DNA of 64,000 nucleotides. Source: Enoplolaimus lenunculus. Lineage: Eukaryota; Nematoda; Enoplea; Enoplida; Thoracostomopsidae. Location of the stretch: contig JASANG010000539.1 in NCBI GenBank assembly GCA_030248215.1, positions 186,001 through 250,000 on the forward strand, written 5' to 3'. Below are positions 15,591 through 27,244 of the stretch, piece after piece (position 1 is the stretch's first letter; each line of letters opens with the position of its first letter). A model generated the notes under the pieces. That model saw only the letters and a list, made by a program, of their open reading frames with translations. It was not told the DNA's origin and searched no databases. The position numbers and the translations under genes were made by a program.

Positions 15591-16551
15591 ACAACCTCCA
15601 ACCAATTTCAAGCGTTTACCAGGGGTAAAGGCCTGGCAAAAGGGCGCCATAGCTATCCGGTCGAGGGTTGGTGGATTGTTTTCGAGGATGACAAATATGA
15701 CGTCATTGAGATACATTTTTAGATTGTAAATTTTGACGCCAACCTTGGAACGGAAATCCCAAAAAGTCTCTTTCGTGGATAAAAAAATCTAAAATATAGC
15801 AGATTAAGCAAATACATATCTTCAACTGAAATGGTTTCACCAATAATATGGCAAAAAGAAAATTAAAATCAACGTTTCGGTCGCATGTATTTGTAACTTT
15901 CCGGTTTCGGTGGTTCCGTTTTTCTGCAATTTTTTCAGATTCTGGTTCCTGTAAAATGTATTTGCGGTTGAACCCTGGTTTATATATTGTTTCGCTAGTG
16001 GGTTCAAAGTTACTTTTCATATCTGGCTAAATGACTGTATTGTTGCTTTAAAAGCAGAAACTTAATACACAAAATGTATGTCAATAGGAATAATTGTATA
16101 GTTTATACCTGATACTCATTTCCGTTAATAACAATGTCCTTTTCGGTTATAGAAATACTGTAATTCCCGTTTTAGCCTCAATTTTATTTCTAAATCACAT
16201 AATTTGTGATCAAGCGAATAGCGGCAGGCGCAGATCTCAAACTACTGCCCACAAATAAAAATAAAAAATAAAATATTGATTTTTATCATTCGCTGGTTCG
16301 AAACTTACAAGAATTATATATAACCAACTGGTGAGAGATGGTACATTCATTTTGCCAATATACGAGGATTATATCAGTTACCATTTCCATACATAATGCG
16401 TAACCCTGTCCGTGTCTTATTATTTTTTATACATTAATGTGCATAATCTCGGTGAATAAACATATGAGTGAAATGAAATTTTAAATCAAAGCAGTTGGAG
16501 CTAATAAAGATTGCAGATTCCCGCAAAGATTTGATATTTCAGAAGATATTT

Positions 16552-16706
16552 GACCAATGTTAGTTTTAGGAGCATAACAGTAGATTAAGCGTATTCCTAA
16601 GCCTAAGCCTAAGCCTAAGCCTAAGCAAAAAATGTAATCTAGAATCTAAACCTACACTTTTCTAGACCCACCAGAAACCTGGACGTCCCTTAAAGTAACA
16701 TGGACC
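16552..16706 (-). mobile_element. TTAGGC-bearing inverted-repeat element, subfamily B
   Basis: Ends GACCAATGTTAGTTTTAGG and CTTAAAGTAACATGGACC; one block of tandem CCTAAG. Flanks AGATATTT and AGATATAT agree at 7 of 8, fitting an 8-bp target duplication. Confidence 0.8.
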
Positions 16707-17695
16707 AGATATATTATGCAAAATATTGGTATGCGCCAATCCAACACACAATGAGTTCAGGGGCGTTAATGAGGAGAGAGCAATGGAATGGCGCCACCCA
16801 TTGGTTCGAGCTGAAGAAAATTAGTTTTGGCCGCATGTCCAAAGCGTGTATTTCTCGGCTCGTTTAATATAGAAAATATGAGCAAAATTTCGCGTTTCGC
16901 CCGTAAACTAAATTGTTTCTATTCAGGGAGGCTGCATACCTTTGAATCTGTAACTTTCGAGGGCCACTAAGCAGGATGGGGGTGTCGCCCCCAAGCGCCC
17001 GAACTAAGCGGTTCTCATATACAACGTTAAATACACACATTTAATAATGTACTTAATTATATCTTTTGTTGCAAATTTAAGCTTTTTGAACAATGAATTG
17101 CGTAGTCTGTGCTTTTTGGGGGCTACAACCTTTAATAATGCTAATGGTCCCCTGCGCCCACGTGAGGTTCTGGGGGCGGGGCGGCAGCCCCATGAGAGAA
17201 TCCAATTAAATAAAATTTTTCTATGTCAGAAGAAGGTTTTCGTCTATGGGTGAAAACGCGAAAAAGGCACACATCGCAGAAACCGAATCCTGGGGTATGC
17301 GCCCTTCGGGGATTCTCCTATTCCACCTTCCGATATTCCAGTGAAATTTAACTTTTCCATCCCCGAAATTACCGCCCCCGCCTCGTACCGATTTTTCGGC
17401 GCACCCAATACCTTCGTAAAAATGTGGAAATGCGCCCGCGAGAATTGGCTAACATCTTGCAGTTAAAATCAGTGAAAATGCATTCCTGACAACAAATTCT
17501 CCTTCGCAACAAACCCGTCGTATCGAGTAATATTCTGCAGAAATGTTCTTGTTTAAGTGAAAATTCAGTTTACTATCTATAACCACTTCTCACATTGAGT
17601 TGCCTATAGGCAACTCAGCGCAGTGTATATACGTTAAATAATATATATTGCACCATGTTTAACAATTGCAACACGTATACATAGTACTAAATCAC

Positions 17696-17882
17696 CACAA
17701 GACGTGAAAGCCCCCTCGGGCTAGAGCATCAAGCTCCTATAGCTGAGTGGTGATGGTATACGCCTCCCACTCCAGTCACTTTAGTTCGAATCCTAGCATA
17801 AAAGTAGGTCTCAGTTGAAATAGAATATATTCATGTGAGAAAGGGCTAAATTTTTGTATCACTTCCAGAATATCCGAAATAA
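17696..17882 (+). mobile_element. tRNA-headed SINE, copy 1
   Basis: Starts CACAAGACGTGAAAG, then TCGGGCTAGAGC, a box A (TAGCTGAGTGGTGATGG) and box B (AGTTCGAATCC) about 45 bp apart, followed by a tail with ATGTGAGAAAGGGCTAA and CACTTCCAGAATA. The stem pairing is too poor for a working tRNA. The same order recurs at 53809-53987 (minus) and, tail only, at 57040-57172. Confidence 0.6.
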
Positions 17883-17922
17883 TAAGCAGAACACAAAATA
17901 TAGAGCAAATATGTAGTGCAGT

Positions 17923-19383
17923 TTATTTTACAACTTCAGTATCTTTAATTTCTTCCGCGTTATTTTTGTCCCGTTTGTTTTGCTTCTTTTTCTTCGGTTT
18001 CTTTTTGTCAGGACTTAGTTTATTTTTATTGTTGCCTTTTCGGTGTTTATTAGGCGAATATTTGGCTTGTTTCTCGTGTTTTTGTTTTGTCTCCTTTGAT
18101 TTTGTGATTTTCTTTTTGTTATCTTTCAGTTTTCGAAACCGTTCACTCGATACACCTTTTTCTTTGGCGTCTCTTTGCCACTTTCTAACGAGTTCATGCT
18201 TTTTCTTTTTCTTTTTTGGCTTCTCAACGTCAGTTTGCTTTTTACGCTGTTTGTTTTCTTGTTGTTTCGGTGATTTGCTTTTCGCCTTTTTGTGTTTCCG
18301 TTCATCTTTTGCGACCACCTTTTGATGTAGCGGGATGTCTTTTACTTTTGCTGGCTTTTCAATATCCCGTGATTTAACAACCGGTATCTTTTCAGGAACG
18401 ATCTCCTTACTTTTATCCGACGCTTCATCTTTTCCGATTTTCTCTTCAGCTTCGTGTTCGTTTTCTTGAGGCTTCACCGCATGTGGTTCCACTATTTTAA
18501 CTCTCGGACTTTGCTTCACAGTTTTCCGATCGGGTTTTGTTTTCCGACTTTGCGTAGTGCCAGATTCTGAATGTTTGCCATAAAATGGGATTAGCTGTGT
18601 TAACCCAACAGTCAAAGCGGACAATACCTCATGCCATGGTCGTTGTGGTTCAGCATGCGATTTGTGTCGGTGCTTCTTCTTCCGTCGTTCGGCCTTCGAT
18701 GTTGCGTTGCGTTTACCAACCACGGATTTAGACCGTGCCAGCAACTTTTGAGTTGCCTTGGCAATCGGAGGCGATTCCGGTTGTAACAGAATTGCTTTAT
18801 GCGATTTTCTTGAGGTTGAAAGTGTTGTTGTTGTTGGTGTACGCGTGCTTGACGCACTCTCGCTTGAGCTACTCCAGAACGCGTGCTCTTCCGGGGTCAA
18901 GTCAAGGATTTCTGACGCCACGTCGATCAGTGTTGCACCTGTGTTGAGGTCAACTGATTCAGTATATGATGTGGAAGTGTCCAGTTGAACGCTGGATTTT
19001 GAGGTTGAACTTTTGACAGACGGCCTGCGTTTCTTTGACCGATCATTTTGCTTAATACTCGATGATTTCGTTCGCTTTCTCGAATTTCGTTTAGAATTTG
19101 GTTTGAATTGGTGTTTTTCATGGTTGACGGCAGGTATTGGCACATTGGGTTGCTTGGGTTTCCGCACACGTTCATCTTTCGGTTTACGGGCTGGTCCTGC
19201 ACTTTTCCTATGTCCTTGGGTCTTTCCAGCATACTCACAGATTTTGCTCGATTTTGCACTTCGTGGTTTAGCGTCCGGTCTTTTGGAGACGAGTGGCACG
19301 AGCGCTTCTGAAACTTTGTTACGACTTTTTGAGCTTGAAGATTTCGAGTCTATGCTGTCGTCTGCGAGAGATGAATTGCTCAT
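17923..19383 (-). CDS. Lysine/serine-rich basic protein, uninterrupted
   Basis: 486 residues, ATG to TAA without introns; not recognised as any family. Strongly basic and probably disordered: Ser/Lys-rich N-terminus (1-130), an acidic/hydrophobic island at 145-171 (TLIDVASEILDLTPEEHAFW), a second ordered-looking island at 249-271 (WHEVLSALTVGLTQLIPFYG), then over 200 residues dominated by Lys, Glu and Ser with runs such as KPKKKKKKHELVRKW and KKPKKKKQNKRDKNN. No signal peptide or membrane segment. Nuclear or nucleolar location is plausible from the composition but is inference. The stop codon is itself part of an AATAAA (AAAATAAACTG), so the 3' untranslated region may be extremely short. The opposite-strand open frames here are shadows. 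Confidence 0.72.
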   Translation of the reverse strand: MSNSSLADDSIDSKSSSSKSRNKVSEALVPLVSKRPDAKPRSAKSSKICEYAGKTQGHRKSAGPARKPKDERVRKPKQPNVPIPAVNHEKHQFKPNSKRNSRKRTKSSSIKQNDRSKKRRPSVKSSTSKSSVQLDTSTSYTESVDLNTGATLIDVASEILDLTPEEHAFWSSSSESASSTRTPTTTTLSTSRKSHKAILLQPESPPIAKATQKLLARSKSVVGKRNATSKAERRKKKHRHKSHAEPQRPWHEVLSALTVGLTQLIPFYGKHSESGTTQSRKTKPDRKTVKQSPRVKIVEPHAVKPQENEHEAEEKIGKDEASDKSKEIVPEKIPVVKSRDIEKPAKVKDIPLHQKVVAKDERKHKKAKSKSPKQQENKQRKKQTDVEKPKKKKKKHELVRKWQRDAKEKGVSSERFRKLKDNKKKITKSKETKQKHEKQAKYSPNKHRKGNNKNKLSPDKKKPKKKKQNKRDKNNAEEIKDTEVVK

Positions 19384-19769
19384 TTATTTGTGGAGAATAA
19401 TCGTACACTGTGCGATGTTTCATATAATCGGTAAAATGTAGTTGTCGAATACGAAATTTGGTTTACCATGAGCCGTGCTGGATAGTCCTTAGAACAATAT
19501 ATATTGCAAGTATACAAAAGCAGCAAATGTTTATGTAATTGGATATTCGGAAGTCAAAAATCTATAATTTGCCTCACGGGCAGGTCCAAGATTGCCGGGG
19601 CGCTGTTTCTATTAGAATATTTTTTATTAATGTAAAATGGTATGGTCCCTTATCCCTGTATACCATACAAATTTTTACTTTTGTGCTACGAATGTTCCGC
19701 TTTTCTTCTCGCTCGCTTGGCTCGTAGAGCTTCCTTCGCTATACTGTTCGCATTCATGCCACTTTCTCA

Positions 19770-19956
19770 AGCCAATGTTTATTTTTGGAGCCGTAACAGT
19801 AGATTAAGCATACTCGAAAGCTTGAACCTAATTCTAAGCGTTGAAAAAGGCGTAACCCTATGCGTAGAGCTTAAGCAAATTATGCGGAGTAGACTCTAAA
19901 CCAGCTTTTTATTGTCCCGCCAAAAACCAGGATGGTCGTAAGAGTACAACATGGAC
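19770..19956 (-). mobile_element. Diverged TTAGGC-bearing element, subfamily B
   Basis: Begins AGCCAATGTTTATTTTTGG followed by CGTAACAGTAGATTAAGC and ends GTACAACATGGACC. The internal hexamers are eroded (CTTGAACCTAATTCTAAGCG), so it looks older than its relatives. Confidence 0.6.
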
Positions 19957-20241
19957 CCCGTCACATTTTTTATGAAAAATTACAATGTCCGTACGTTTTA
20001 TACACATTTTTTGTTTTGTGCTCCAAAATCGCGTCTGGCTTCTCGTTCGCTTCCTTCGCAAGGTCTTTTCGCAATATATTTTGTGCACGTCCACGCCAGA
20101 AAATTCTGAATCCGCGACTGATCCGAATATATAAAATATCCGGATATATGTTGAAATGTAAACCCCAACCTAATGTCTGGATAAATACTTGCGAGCGAAA
20201 TGCTCTTCAGTGAACATCCGCTATGAAAAAGTTATTCCATA

Positions 20242-20427
20242 CACTGCAAAAAATGGTGAGTCAAATTGACTTTCTCCGAAATAGGCTTTTCGGGACTATA
20301 CAAACAGAGTCAAATTCGACTCCGCCAGAGTCAAACGGGCGGCCCAGTGAGTCGAATGTGACTCAATTTGCGTAGTCCCGAAATGCCTACTTCGGAGAGA
20401 GTCAATTTGACTCACCTTTTTGCAGTG
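20242..20427. mobile_element. Fold-back hairpin element, GTGAGTCAAATTGAC family, copy 1
   Basis: Starts CACTGCAAAAAATGGTGAG and ends CTCACCTTTTTGCAGTG; the arms pair nearly end to end through CTCCGAAATAGGC and GCCTACTTCGGAG. 186 bp with a small GGGCGGCCC centre. No coding capacity. Confidence 0.75.
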
Positions 20428-20973
20428 TTCCCATCATAACAAAATAGCACGAGTTTCTGTTCATTTACCAGCGTAAACGCCTCAAGAGCAGTTTAAGGCT
20501 TGACCTTGTTGTTTCTAGTGGTTCCTGTTTTCTAAAATTCAAAAAGTTACAGCCAGCGATCGCAAAAAATGCTAAAAAAGACGTTGTATCATCTCTTACG
20601 AAAAGCAAAATGTTTATACACTTCTTTGACGTTAATACACTTCTTTCAGCTACTATATACACCAGCGTTTGAACTTTGTCATTTTACTTGCAACTTTAAG
20701 TGGACAGCGTCGGCAAAAGTGTCGAATTAAAAATACACTGCTACAAAAGATTTTGGGCTTACTTTAATATTTAATATGTAAAATAATCGTTATTGATGGA
20801 CCTTCGGAAACTACAGCCACAGTTTTTACGTCGTAGTACTGCAGAATCTGTTCGGCATTGGAATACGCAAACAAGTTGACAAATAAAAAACATTTAAATT
20901 TGAAACGTTGTGGTTTAAGTTATGCTTTAACTGAAATCAAATATATTTATTACCTTTAGTTTTTATTTTTTCC

Positions 20974-21194
20974 CACTCTGCAAAAAATGGTGAGTCAAAT
21001 TGACTCTCTCCGAAATAGGCTTTGCCGGACTAGACAAACTGAGTCAAAATTCGACTCCGCCAGAGTCAAATTCCACTCAGTGAATCGCTCATGGACGCGA
21101 ATTTGACTCTGGCGGAGCAAATTTGACTCAGTTTGTGTAGTCCGGAAAAGCCTATTTCGGAGAGAGTCAATTTGGCTCACCATTTTTTGCAGTG
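20974..21194. mobile_element. Fold-back hairpin element, GTGAGTCAAATTGAC family, copy 2
   Basis: Starts CACTCTGCAAAAAATGGTG and ends CACCATTTTTTGCAGTG. Arms of about 100 bp pair through GACTCCGCCAGAGTC and its partner. Lies 546 bp from copy 1, so the pair could recombine. Confidence 0.75.
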
Positions 21195-22030
21195 CATGTG
21201 TACAGCTTGAGCGTGCAAACAGTAAACAATTAGTGATAGGCATCGGATATTTTTTCGTATCCAAACATCCGGCAATCGTTTTCCTGGTTTTTGAGATTTC
21301 GAAAGCCAATTTTCGTTTCTCAAGCACTTGTTTTGACTTAAAATAAATGTTTTCAATATCATACGGAATTATAAAAACTTTTCCGTCACTAACTATCATT
21401 AAAAAACAATATCCGATGCCCATCTATTTAAACGATACATCGTTCGTAATGCAAAGGAACAAATGGGTTTTCAGCAAAATAATTATAAATAGCGTCATAG
21501 AAGATTAAAATTTGAACTCCTGAGTGTATTAACAATAGCAATTTATTTGATTTTCGACACGTGTGATGTCCGATGCATGCGAGCACTGACGTATACGTAT
21601 CTATAGGTTTTATAAGCCTAAATTTTGAAAACCTAAAAGTTTAATTTCAGTAACCAAATGATGCCGAATGGTATATAACGATTTGCTTCACGAATACTCA
21701 AGTAATAGGAAATATTAAATACAAAGACCTTTATCTTGCACATCACCTTGTCTTGACTTCGTGGCTGTCGCAGTCTAAAGCCTGCATTTCGCTCTTTTAC
21801 AGGCCCCCTTGAAATTCGACCAATCTAAAGACCTATCACCATGAACCACTCATAGTTTGAAGGGACACATAGCAGAATATGGGGCTACTGCGCTAACTTC
21901 CTTTGCCAAGTGGTCGTCGTTCTCATACGTTAAAATATTCAAAAAGTACTGTATCAACGGTTCTACCTGTCTAAAACAATAAGTTTCTCAGTGGTGGAGC
22001 TCGGTATGCGGTAGTATGCCATCCAGCTTT

Positions 22031-22280
22031 ACACACAAAAAAGTATTTCTGAATTTATTCAGAAAAGTGTTTTCTGTGGCAAATCTGAAAAGTTTTGCTG
22101 ATATTTAACACAATTTTTCTAAAAATAACTGGAAAACATTTATTTTCAGACTTTATTTCAAAGCGTTTTTTGAACACATTTCTGTTATAACAGAAATACT
22201 TTTCAAGTGCACCTTGCTGATAATATTTCTCAAATGTAAGAAATTTTTTCTTAAATATCAGAAATATTATTTGAGTGTAG
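22031..22280. repeat. Imperfect fold-back with TTTCTG-rich arms
   Basis: Left TACACACAAAAAAGTATTTC and right complement of CAGAAATATTATTTGAGTGT match loosely, and CAGAAAT motifs recur in between. Probably an old inverted-repeat element; ends uncertain. Confidence 0.4.
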
Positions 22281-25070
22281 AATCGTTTCAAATTTTCGGG
22301 GTGTGTCAGGTTGAAAGCAGCCTCACGAGAAAAACTGAACAAAATGTATTTTAAAACTTTCGCCGTTTAGTGAAAAAGTGGCCTACGTTTGTGTATTGCG
22401 CACTTATATACTGGGAAGGGTGAACTATAAAAGTCGATTTCAGGACACTGAGCACACTTTGTTGTTTCTTACAAACCTTCATTGATTCGCGCACGTGTCA
22501 TTCATTAGGCTTTACGCAGCAGATTCGAAACGAATACACAACGAAACCGTTTTTTAAAGAAATTCGGACGATTGTTGTAGAAAAATATGAAGTAAACAAT
22601 GAAATTTTTTAGGATTATGATTGAAATTTTACCATTGTAAAGTTGTCTCGTCACAATTTGAAAATGTACATTTTGTTTTTTTTCGAAAACTTATAAATCT
22701 TGCATATTGTGGCTCCGGAAATTTTTAATTACGGAAATATTTTGCTTGAATTTTTTGACGCGTGCATATGTTTTTTTATATTTGAAGCGAACATTTTTGT
22801 TGTTTAGGGTAGGGTTTATGTGCGTATATATTGATCGTTGGATGCTTGTTGACTTTTCTTGCATAAACGTAAGCCTAACTCCACAAACGTAAGCCCGCCT
22901 AACTCTACGCTTACCTAAGCCGACGCCAATTCCATAGCAATAGGGCCAAAATTCAAAAACTTCAACAAATATGGATGAAAGAGTTTTGCACTCCTACGAC
23001 GTGCCGTTTGAGTGTAATTAGTCTGTAAATGAACAAAATCGATAATCCGAGAATAATTAAGACTTTGCGCAAGGCTTTTAGCACAAATCTCAATGCACAA
23101 ACTTTTTCGTTAATATTTAACAATTTTATTCTAAAATACTGCGGGACGCATATATCACTGTGTAAAAACGTAGGGATTGCACCGCTTTTGTACCATTTAC
23201 AACTGAAATTTATAGCAACTAAAATAATGTGTTAATTATATTTAGCATCCGTGAAAAATTTATTTAGCTTCCGTGAAAACGCAAAAAAACCTACATATTT
23301 GCGAGAAATTTGCCAATAATTTAAAAGTGTTTTGGGATTAAAAAAATTATGCGCTTCCCAATAAAACGACCTGATGATGCACAGTTGTCTCTGCTCGAAC
23401 AACTATGCTGGTGTGAATATAGTGTGCAAGACTTGGTTAAAAACGCTAGTGCACACTGATCATTTAGTTTTGGCCGCAAGAAATATATATGTTTTAAATG
23501 TCAAGACCGACATCATGTAGTATACTATTGGGTGACAATATGAAAAAACTAATGATAAAATTTGAAAAAAATTTTCGTCAAAATTTAAGTAGAAAATATT
23601 CAAATGCTATAAACAAGTATGAAGCGCTTTAAAATGATATTTGACACTGCAGAAAGTGTGACGCTTTTTTGTGTGGTTACGTTGTTTCATTAATATCTGC
23701 GTCAGTATTTGTACTATAGAGAAATGTCATTTATATTTGAATAAAATTTCATAAAGTAAAAATTTTCAGTTTTAAGTAAAGTCATCCGAATAAATACAAA
23801 TGCCACAAAGTTTAATACTAAAACCATGGTCTCACAGAACTGATGTCAGTTTTAATTTATATACAAAAATAGCAACGGAATTGCGTTGCATTTAGCAAAA
23901 TTGTTAAATTTTTTTATTGTTAAGGAAACTAAAATTATCGCTATCTTGTTGTGTTCTATAATTCTTTTGCATATACTCTTCTACATTTTAATTCTAAAAC
24001 CGGCTACTTGCTAGCTGGTAAAATTCCTTATGAACTTGTTCAGTCGTAGCAGTGTTCGTTAGAGTTTCAATATTTTCTACATTTTATAGAATAGGTTTTG
24101 AATGCTAAAATTTCATGTAATTGCGGTCAAAATCTGACAACGATTTTACAAAAAATTTTCGATTTGAAAACACAAAAATCAGTCAATTGAAGCGTTTAAA
24201 AACTGCATGTAAGTCACATTTTAAACTGTTTTGTGTAAACATTATATTTGCAGAAAAAAATAATTTATAGTTTAACCTGATTTTGTTTTTTGCCCCTCTT
24301 AATCATCGTAGTCAGATTTGATGAAGTCTAACTTACTACAGACCTTTGACAATTAAAATTTGATAATTGCTAAGCTCATCACTAAGCCTACTGCACAATT
24401 CCAATGCAAATGATTTGTGCGTAGACGTAGTGCATATCATTTCAATAGCTACCATTTAGTAAACTTTGGAGCGAGTGCTTTGGACTTACAGAAGTAGGAA
24501 TTTGATTCTGAGTTTACATAACTATTTACAGTATTTAGCGATAGAGTTTTCGAAATGTCTTATTTTAAGCAATAAAAAACACGAAGTTTCACCAACGACA
24601 CCCAGTTTTGAATTGTTAAAACCATAATAAATGTTCCGGCAACCCCCCCATCTGTCCTGACTCTGCGATTTAGACAGGTTGTTTAACCTAATAAGCTTTA
24701 TTCTATTGCATATATTGACGAACATTATAAAATCCAAATATAAAAATTAACCAGAACATCAAAAATTGATTAGGTATACCATCTGAAGTAATTACTGCCT
24801 GTGGCCTTTATTTAACTGTAACCGAAACTGAACAGCGGGTTCAAATTTGTGAAAACCTTTTATTTTAGAAGTCTTAAAATGAATTTCAATTTTTTAGAAA
24901 AAACAGAAATTTGCGATATAACGCGAAAACCTTCGTTTTCTCGGTCGGAGTTGAATAAAAATGGTAGAAAATCTGCTAAATAGTTTTTGTTTAAATGTGT
25001 AATAGTTTTGTGTTATAACTGTTTTCAGCAAGCTTTTATTTTGTTACCTATCTGCGCATGCTTTATAATT

Positions 25071-27244
25071 ATGGCTATTTCGAACATTTCTTCGCTACTT
25101 TCGCTATGTTGCTGCCTTATGATGCTCAACTTTTATGTGCCATGCTATTGCCAAAGCATAGATGGTAAGTTCTTTCTCTGGACCGGGCGCCCCAAGCAGC
25201 TTACAGAACACGCCAGGGAGGAAACCCCAATTTAGGATGAGCATGCGGTTGACTTCACAAAATGCGGGAGCTAAAACTTTTCTACCCCTGTCTATAACTG
25301 TGGGTCCGCACTGGACACAACATATTTATAATATAAACCAATATGAGAAAAAATTCGCTGGAAACCGACTAGATTTTGCTTTGTGCTTATAATCTTTTGA
25401 TACGGTTAGGTTTAACTCGATTGTATTAATGTAAGTTTGATGGTTTTCAAGCTATACAAGATATACTTAATAAATCCGTACGATTTGAATGAGTTTTAAA
25501 CCAGTTCGGTTGCATAAATATTAAGCCACACGCTGGAACTGTTTGTATCCAGGAAACGAAATGTGAAACAGAATATTTTTACCTATTAATTTCAGCTTAT
25601 CAAGCCCCGCCTGTCTATAGCAGTAATCCAAATCCCTACCGAGCATCAAACGTTGCCGTGCCACAAGGGGTGCCAAATGCAGCATCCGGAGGCTCAAGCA
25701 GCGGTAGCTTTTTAGGTCAAGGAAACTATGGCGGGGCCCCAGGGGTCGCGAACGCTTACTCTGGCAGTATTAGCACCGGTGGTGCTGGCGGCGGCTACCC
25801 CGTAGGGCCATCGCCAACAGGCACAGTACAAGGCCAAATATTCGGTCAGCGACCTGGCACAGGCACTGGATCCGGAGGAGCAGTTGGAGGCCAACAGGGT
25901 ACATACGTCGCACCTCCGGTGCCGAGCCGACCTTCGCCAGGCGCCTCAAAACCAGGAACTGGCGGGGCCCCCGGCACTGGCGACCAGTATGGCGTTGGAC
26001 CTGCTGTTCCAGGTGGACCCGGCGGTCCTGGTGGACCGGGTGGTGTTGCGGTTGGTGGGCCTGGAGTTGGTAAGAATTTGCTAAAAAACCATTTAATGAA
26101 CTTTGAACACAAACGAATATTTGCACATTTGTTAATGTGTTAAGGATTCTGGTGTCTTCTGTATAGATTGGTCAATAAATAAGCTGGTCTATAATCCAGA
26201 ATGTTGAACAGAAGTCTGGCTAAGATTCCACTACGGCATAAGTTTATTGGCATTTAGGAAACATCAGCGAGTTTTAAAGCCAGTAAAGAGTATCATTTTT
26301 ATCATCCATCGTTGACTTTTCGAGGGTAACTCAAATGCTGTTGAACGTTGTCGGCATGATAAAGCAACTTTGAAATGTACTACGTACAGCTGTTTTATAA
26401 CCCATTGAAATACTTTAAATTTAAAAATGAAAGTTTGAATGAAAAGCTTCTGTATTGTCGGAAACCTTTTAAACGTACAATTTTTTACAATTTTTTCAGT
26501 ATATTTTGAGAACCCAGCCAATAGGCTGCGCTATGACATATTAAAGGTCATGGTGTGTGTGATTAAGTATGATATTGAACTTGCTGATAATATGCTCGTA
26601 TTCATATCATTATGGGCCCATGTAAAGATCAGGGACGGAACGCTTTTCTGTGGGACTAGAAAAGAGTAAAAGCTTAAAGCTTTTAGACTAATGTTTTGTT
26701 TGGTTTAAGCTTAGGCTTAAGCGTAGGTTTAGGTATATGCTCGTTCTTACGCTTGGGTTTAGGCTTAGGCTTAGGCGTAGGCTTAGGAGTATGCCTATAA
26801 TACTGTTCCGCCCCTGTACATTGGCCTCAATATGTAAGGCGAAAAAGTAGCTTTTCAAACGTAGACCGCTGCATTTCATTATGATTTTACAAGCGACTCT
26901 AACACGTTTATCAGTTTTATACTGCGAGGCAACAAAATTTTAGTGAACTGAGACTTTTTTATTTTCGTACTGGCTTTGAGTCATTTTGAAAGGAACTGTT
27001 TCTGCTTACAGGAGGTGCGACCGGATCCGGAAGCGATGTCGACTACGTCTGCACAAATCCGCCAAAGTTTCGTCAAGAATGTCCAGACGGTCGGCGGTCA
27101 CAATTTACCCTACGATGGCAAGTACGAGACGGAAAATGCTGTACGTATCCGTACGGCCATTGTAAAGGCGAAGATATCATTCAATCAGCAGGGCTGCTGC
27201 GAACCAAAGAAGCTTGCGAAGAGCTGTGTCTGGGTAGAGGGTAA
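25071..27244 (+). CDS. Secreted Gly/Pro-rich protein with C-terminal Kunitz-like domain
   Basis: Likely extracellular, possibly a serine-protease inhibitor. Three exons join in frame: 25071-25164, 25596-26069, 27012-27244, giving 266 residues to TAA. Residues 1-28 are a signal peptide (SLLSLCCCLMMLNFYVPCYC). Exon 2 is low-complexity, rich in Gly, Pro, Ser and Gln (VPGGPGGPGGPGGVAVGG). Exon 3 carries VCTNPPKFRQECPDG, LRWQVRDGKCC, YPYGHCKGED and CEELCLGRG: spacing C-x9-C-x18-C-x7-C-x17-C-x3-C against the Kunitz norm C-x8-C-x15-C-x7-C-x12-C-x3-C, with the RW and YGHCKG hallmarks. A seventh Cys sits next to the third. All introns are phase 1. Intron 2 carries a TTAGGC-bearing element. An AATAAA lies near 27420. 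Inhibitory activity is not certain because the loops are altered. Confidence 0.82.
26615..26826 (+). mobile_element. TTAGGC-bearing inverted-repeat element, subfamily A, in an intron
   Basis: Ends GGCCCATGTAAAGATCAGG and CGCCCCTGTACATTGGCC. Flanks TCATTATG and TCAATATG match at 7 of 8, an 8-bp target duplication. Two TTAGGC blocks with the CTCGTTCTTACGC spacer. Sits in intron 2 of the Kunitz-like gene. Confidence 0.85.

Larger units (their letters stand above)
15053..17922. other. Intergenic, repeat-bearing
   Basis: No supported gene. At 15082 a single GTGGCGGATCCAG end of the hAT-like MITE family begins 30 bp after the p38 stop. Holds TTAGGC-bearing elements (15374-15590, 16552-16706), a GC-rich patch with GGGGGCGGGGCGG around 17000-17440 and a SINE (17696-17882). 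15600-16540 shows nothing I recognise. Confidence 0.55.
19384..25070. other. Intergenic, repeat-bearing
   Basis: No supported gene. Holds a subfamily B element (19770-19956), two GAGTCAAATTGAC hairpins (20242-20427, 20974-21194), an imperfect fold-back (22031-22280) and a short CGTAAGCC run near 22865-22925. 23000-25000 is AT-rich and shows nothing recognisable. A TTTTCAG at 25021-25027, 43 bp before the next start codon, could be a 5' splice or trans-splice acceptor. Confidence 0.5.

Noticed and set aside
17734-17815. A functional tRNA gene
   Set aside because: Boxes A and B are present, but acceptor and T stems pair poorly and the sequence recurs with the same flanks elsewhere, so it is a SINE head.
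17966-19441. Several Phe/Leu-rich frames opposite the Lys-rich gene
   Set aside because: Antisense shadows of Lys and Ser codons; composition has no independent meaning.
25712-26126. Pro-rich frames on the minus strand
   Set aside because: Shadows of the Gly/Pro-rich exon 2 of the secreted protein, which has matching splice borders and a signal peptide on the plus strand.
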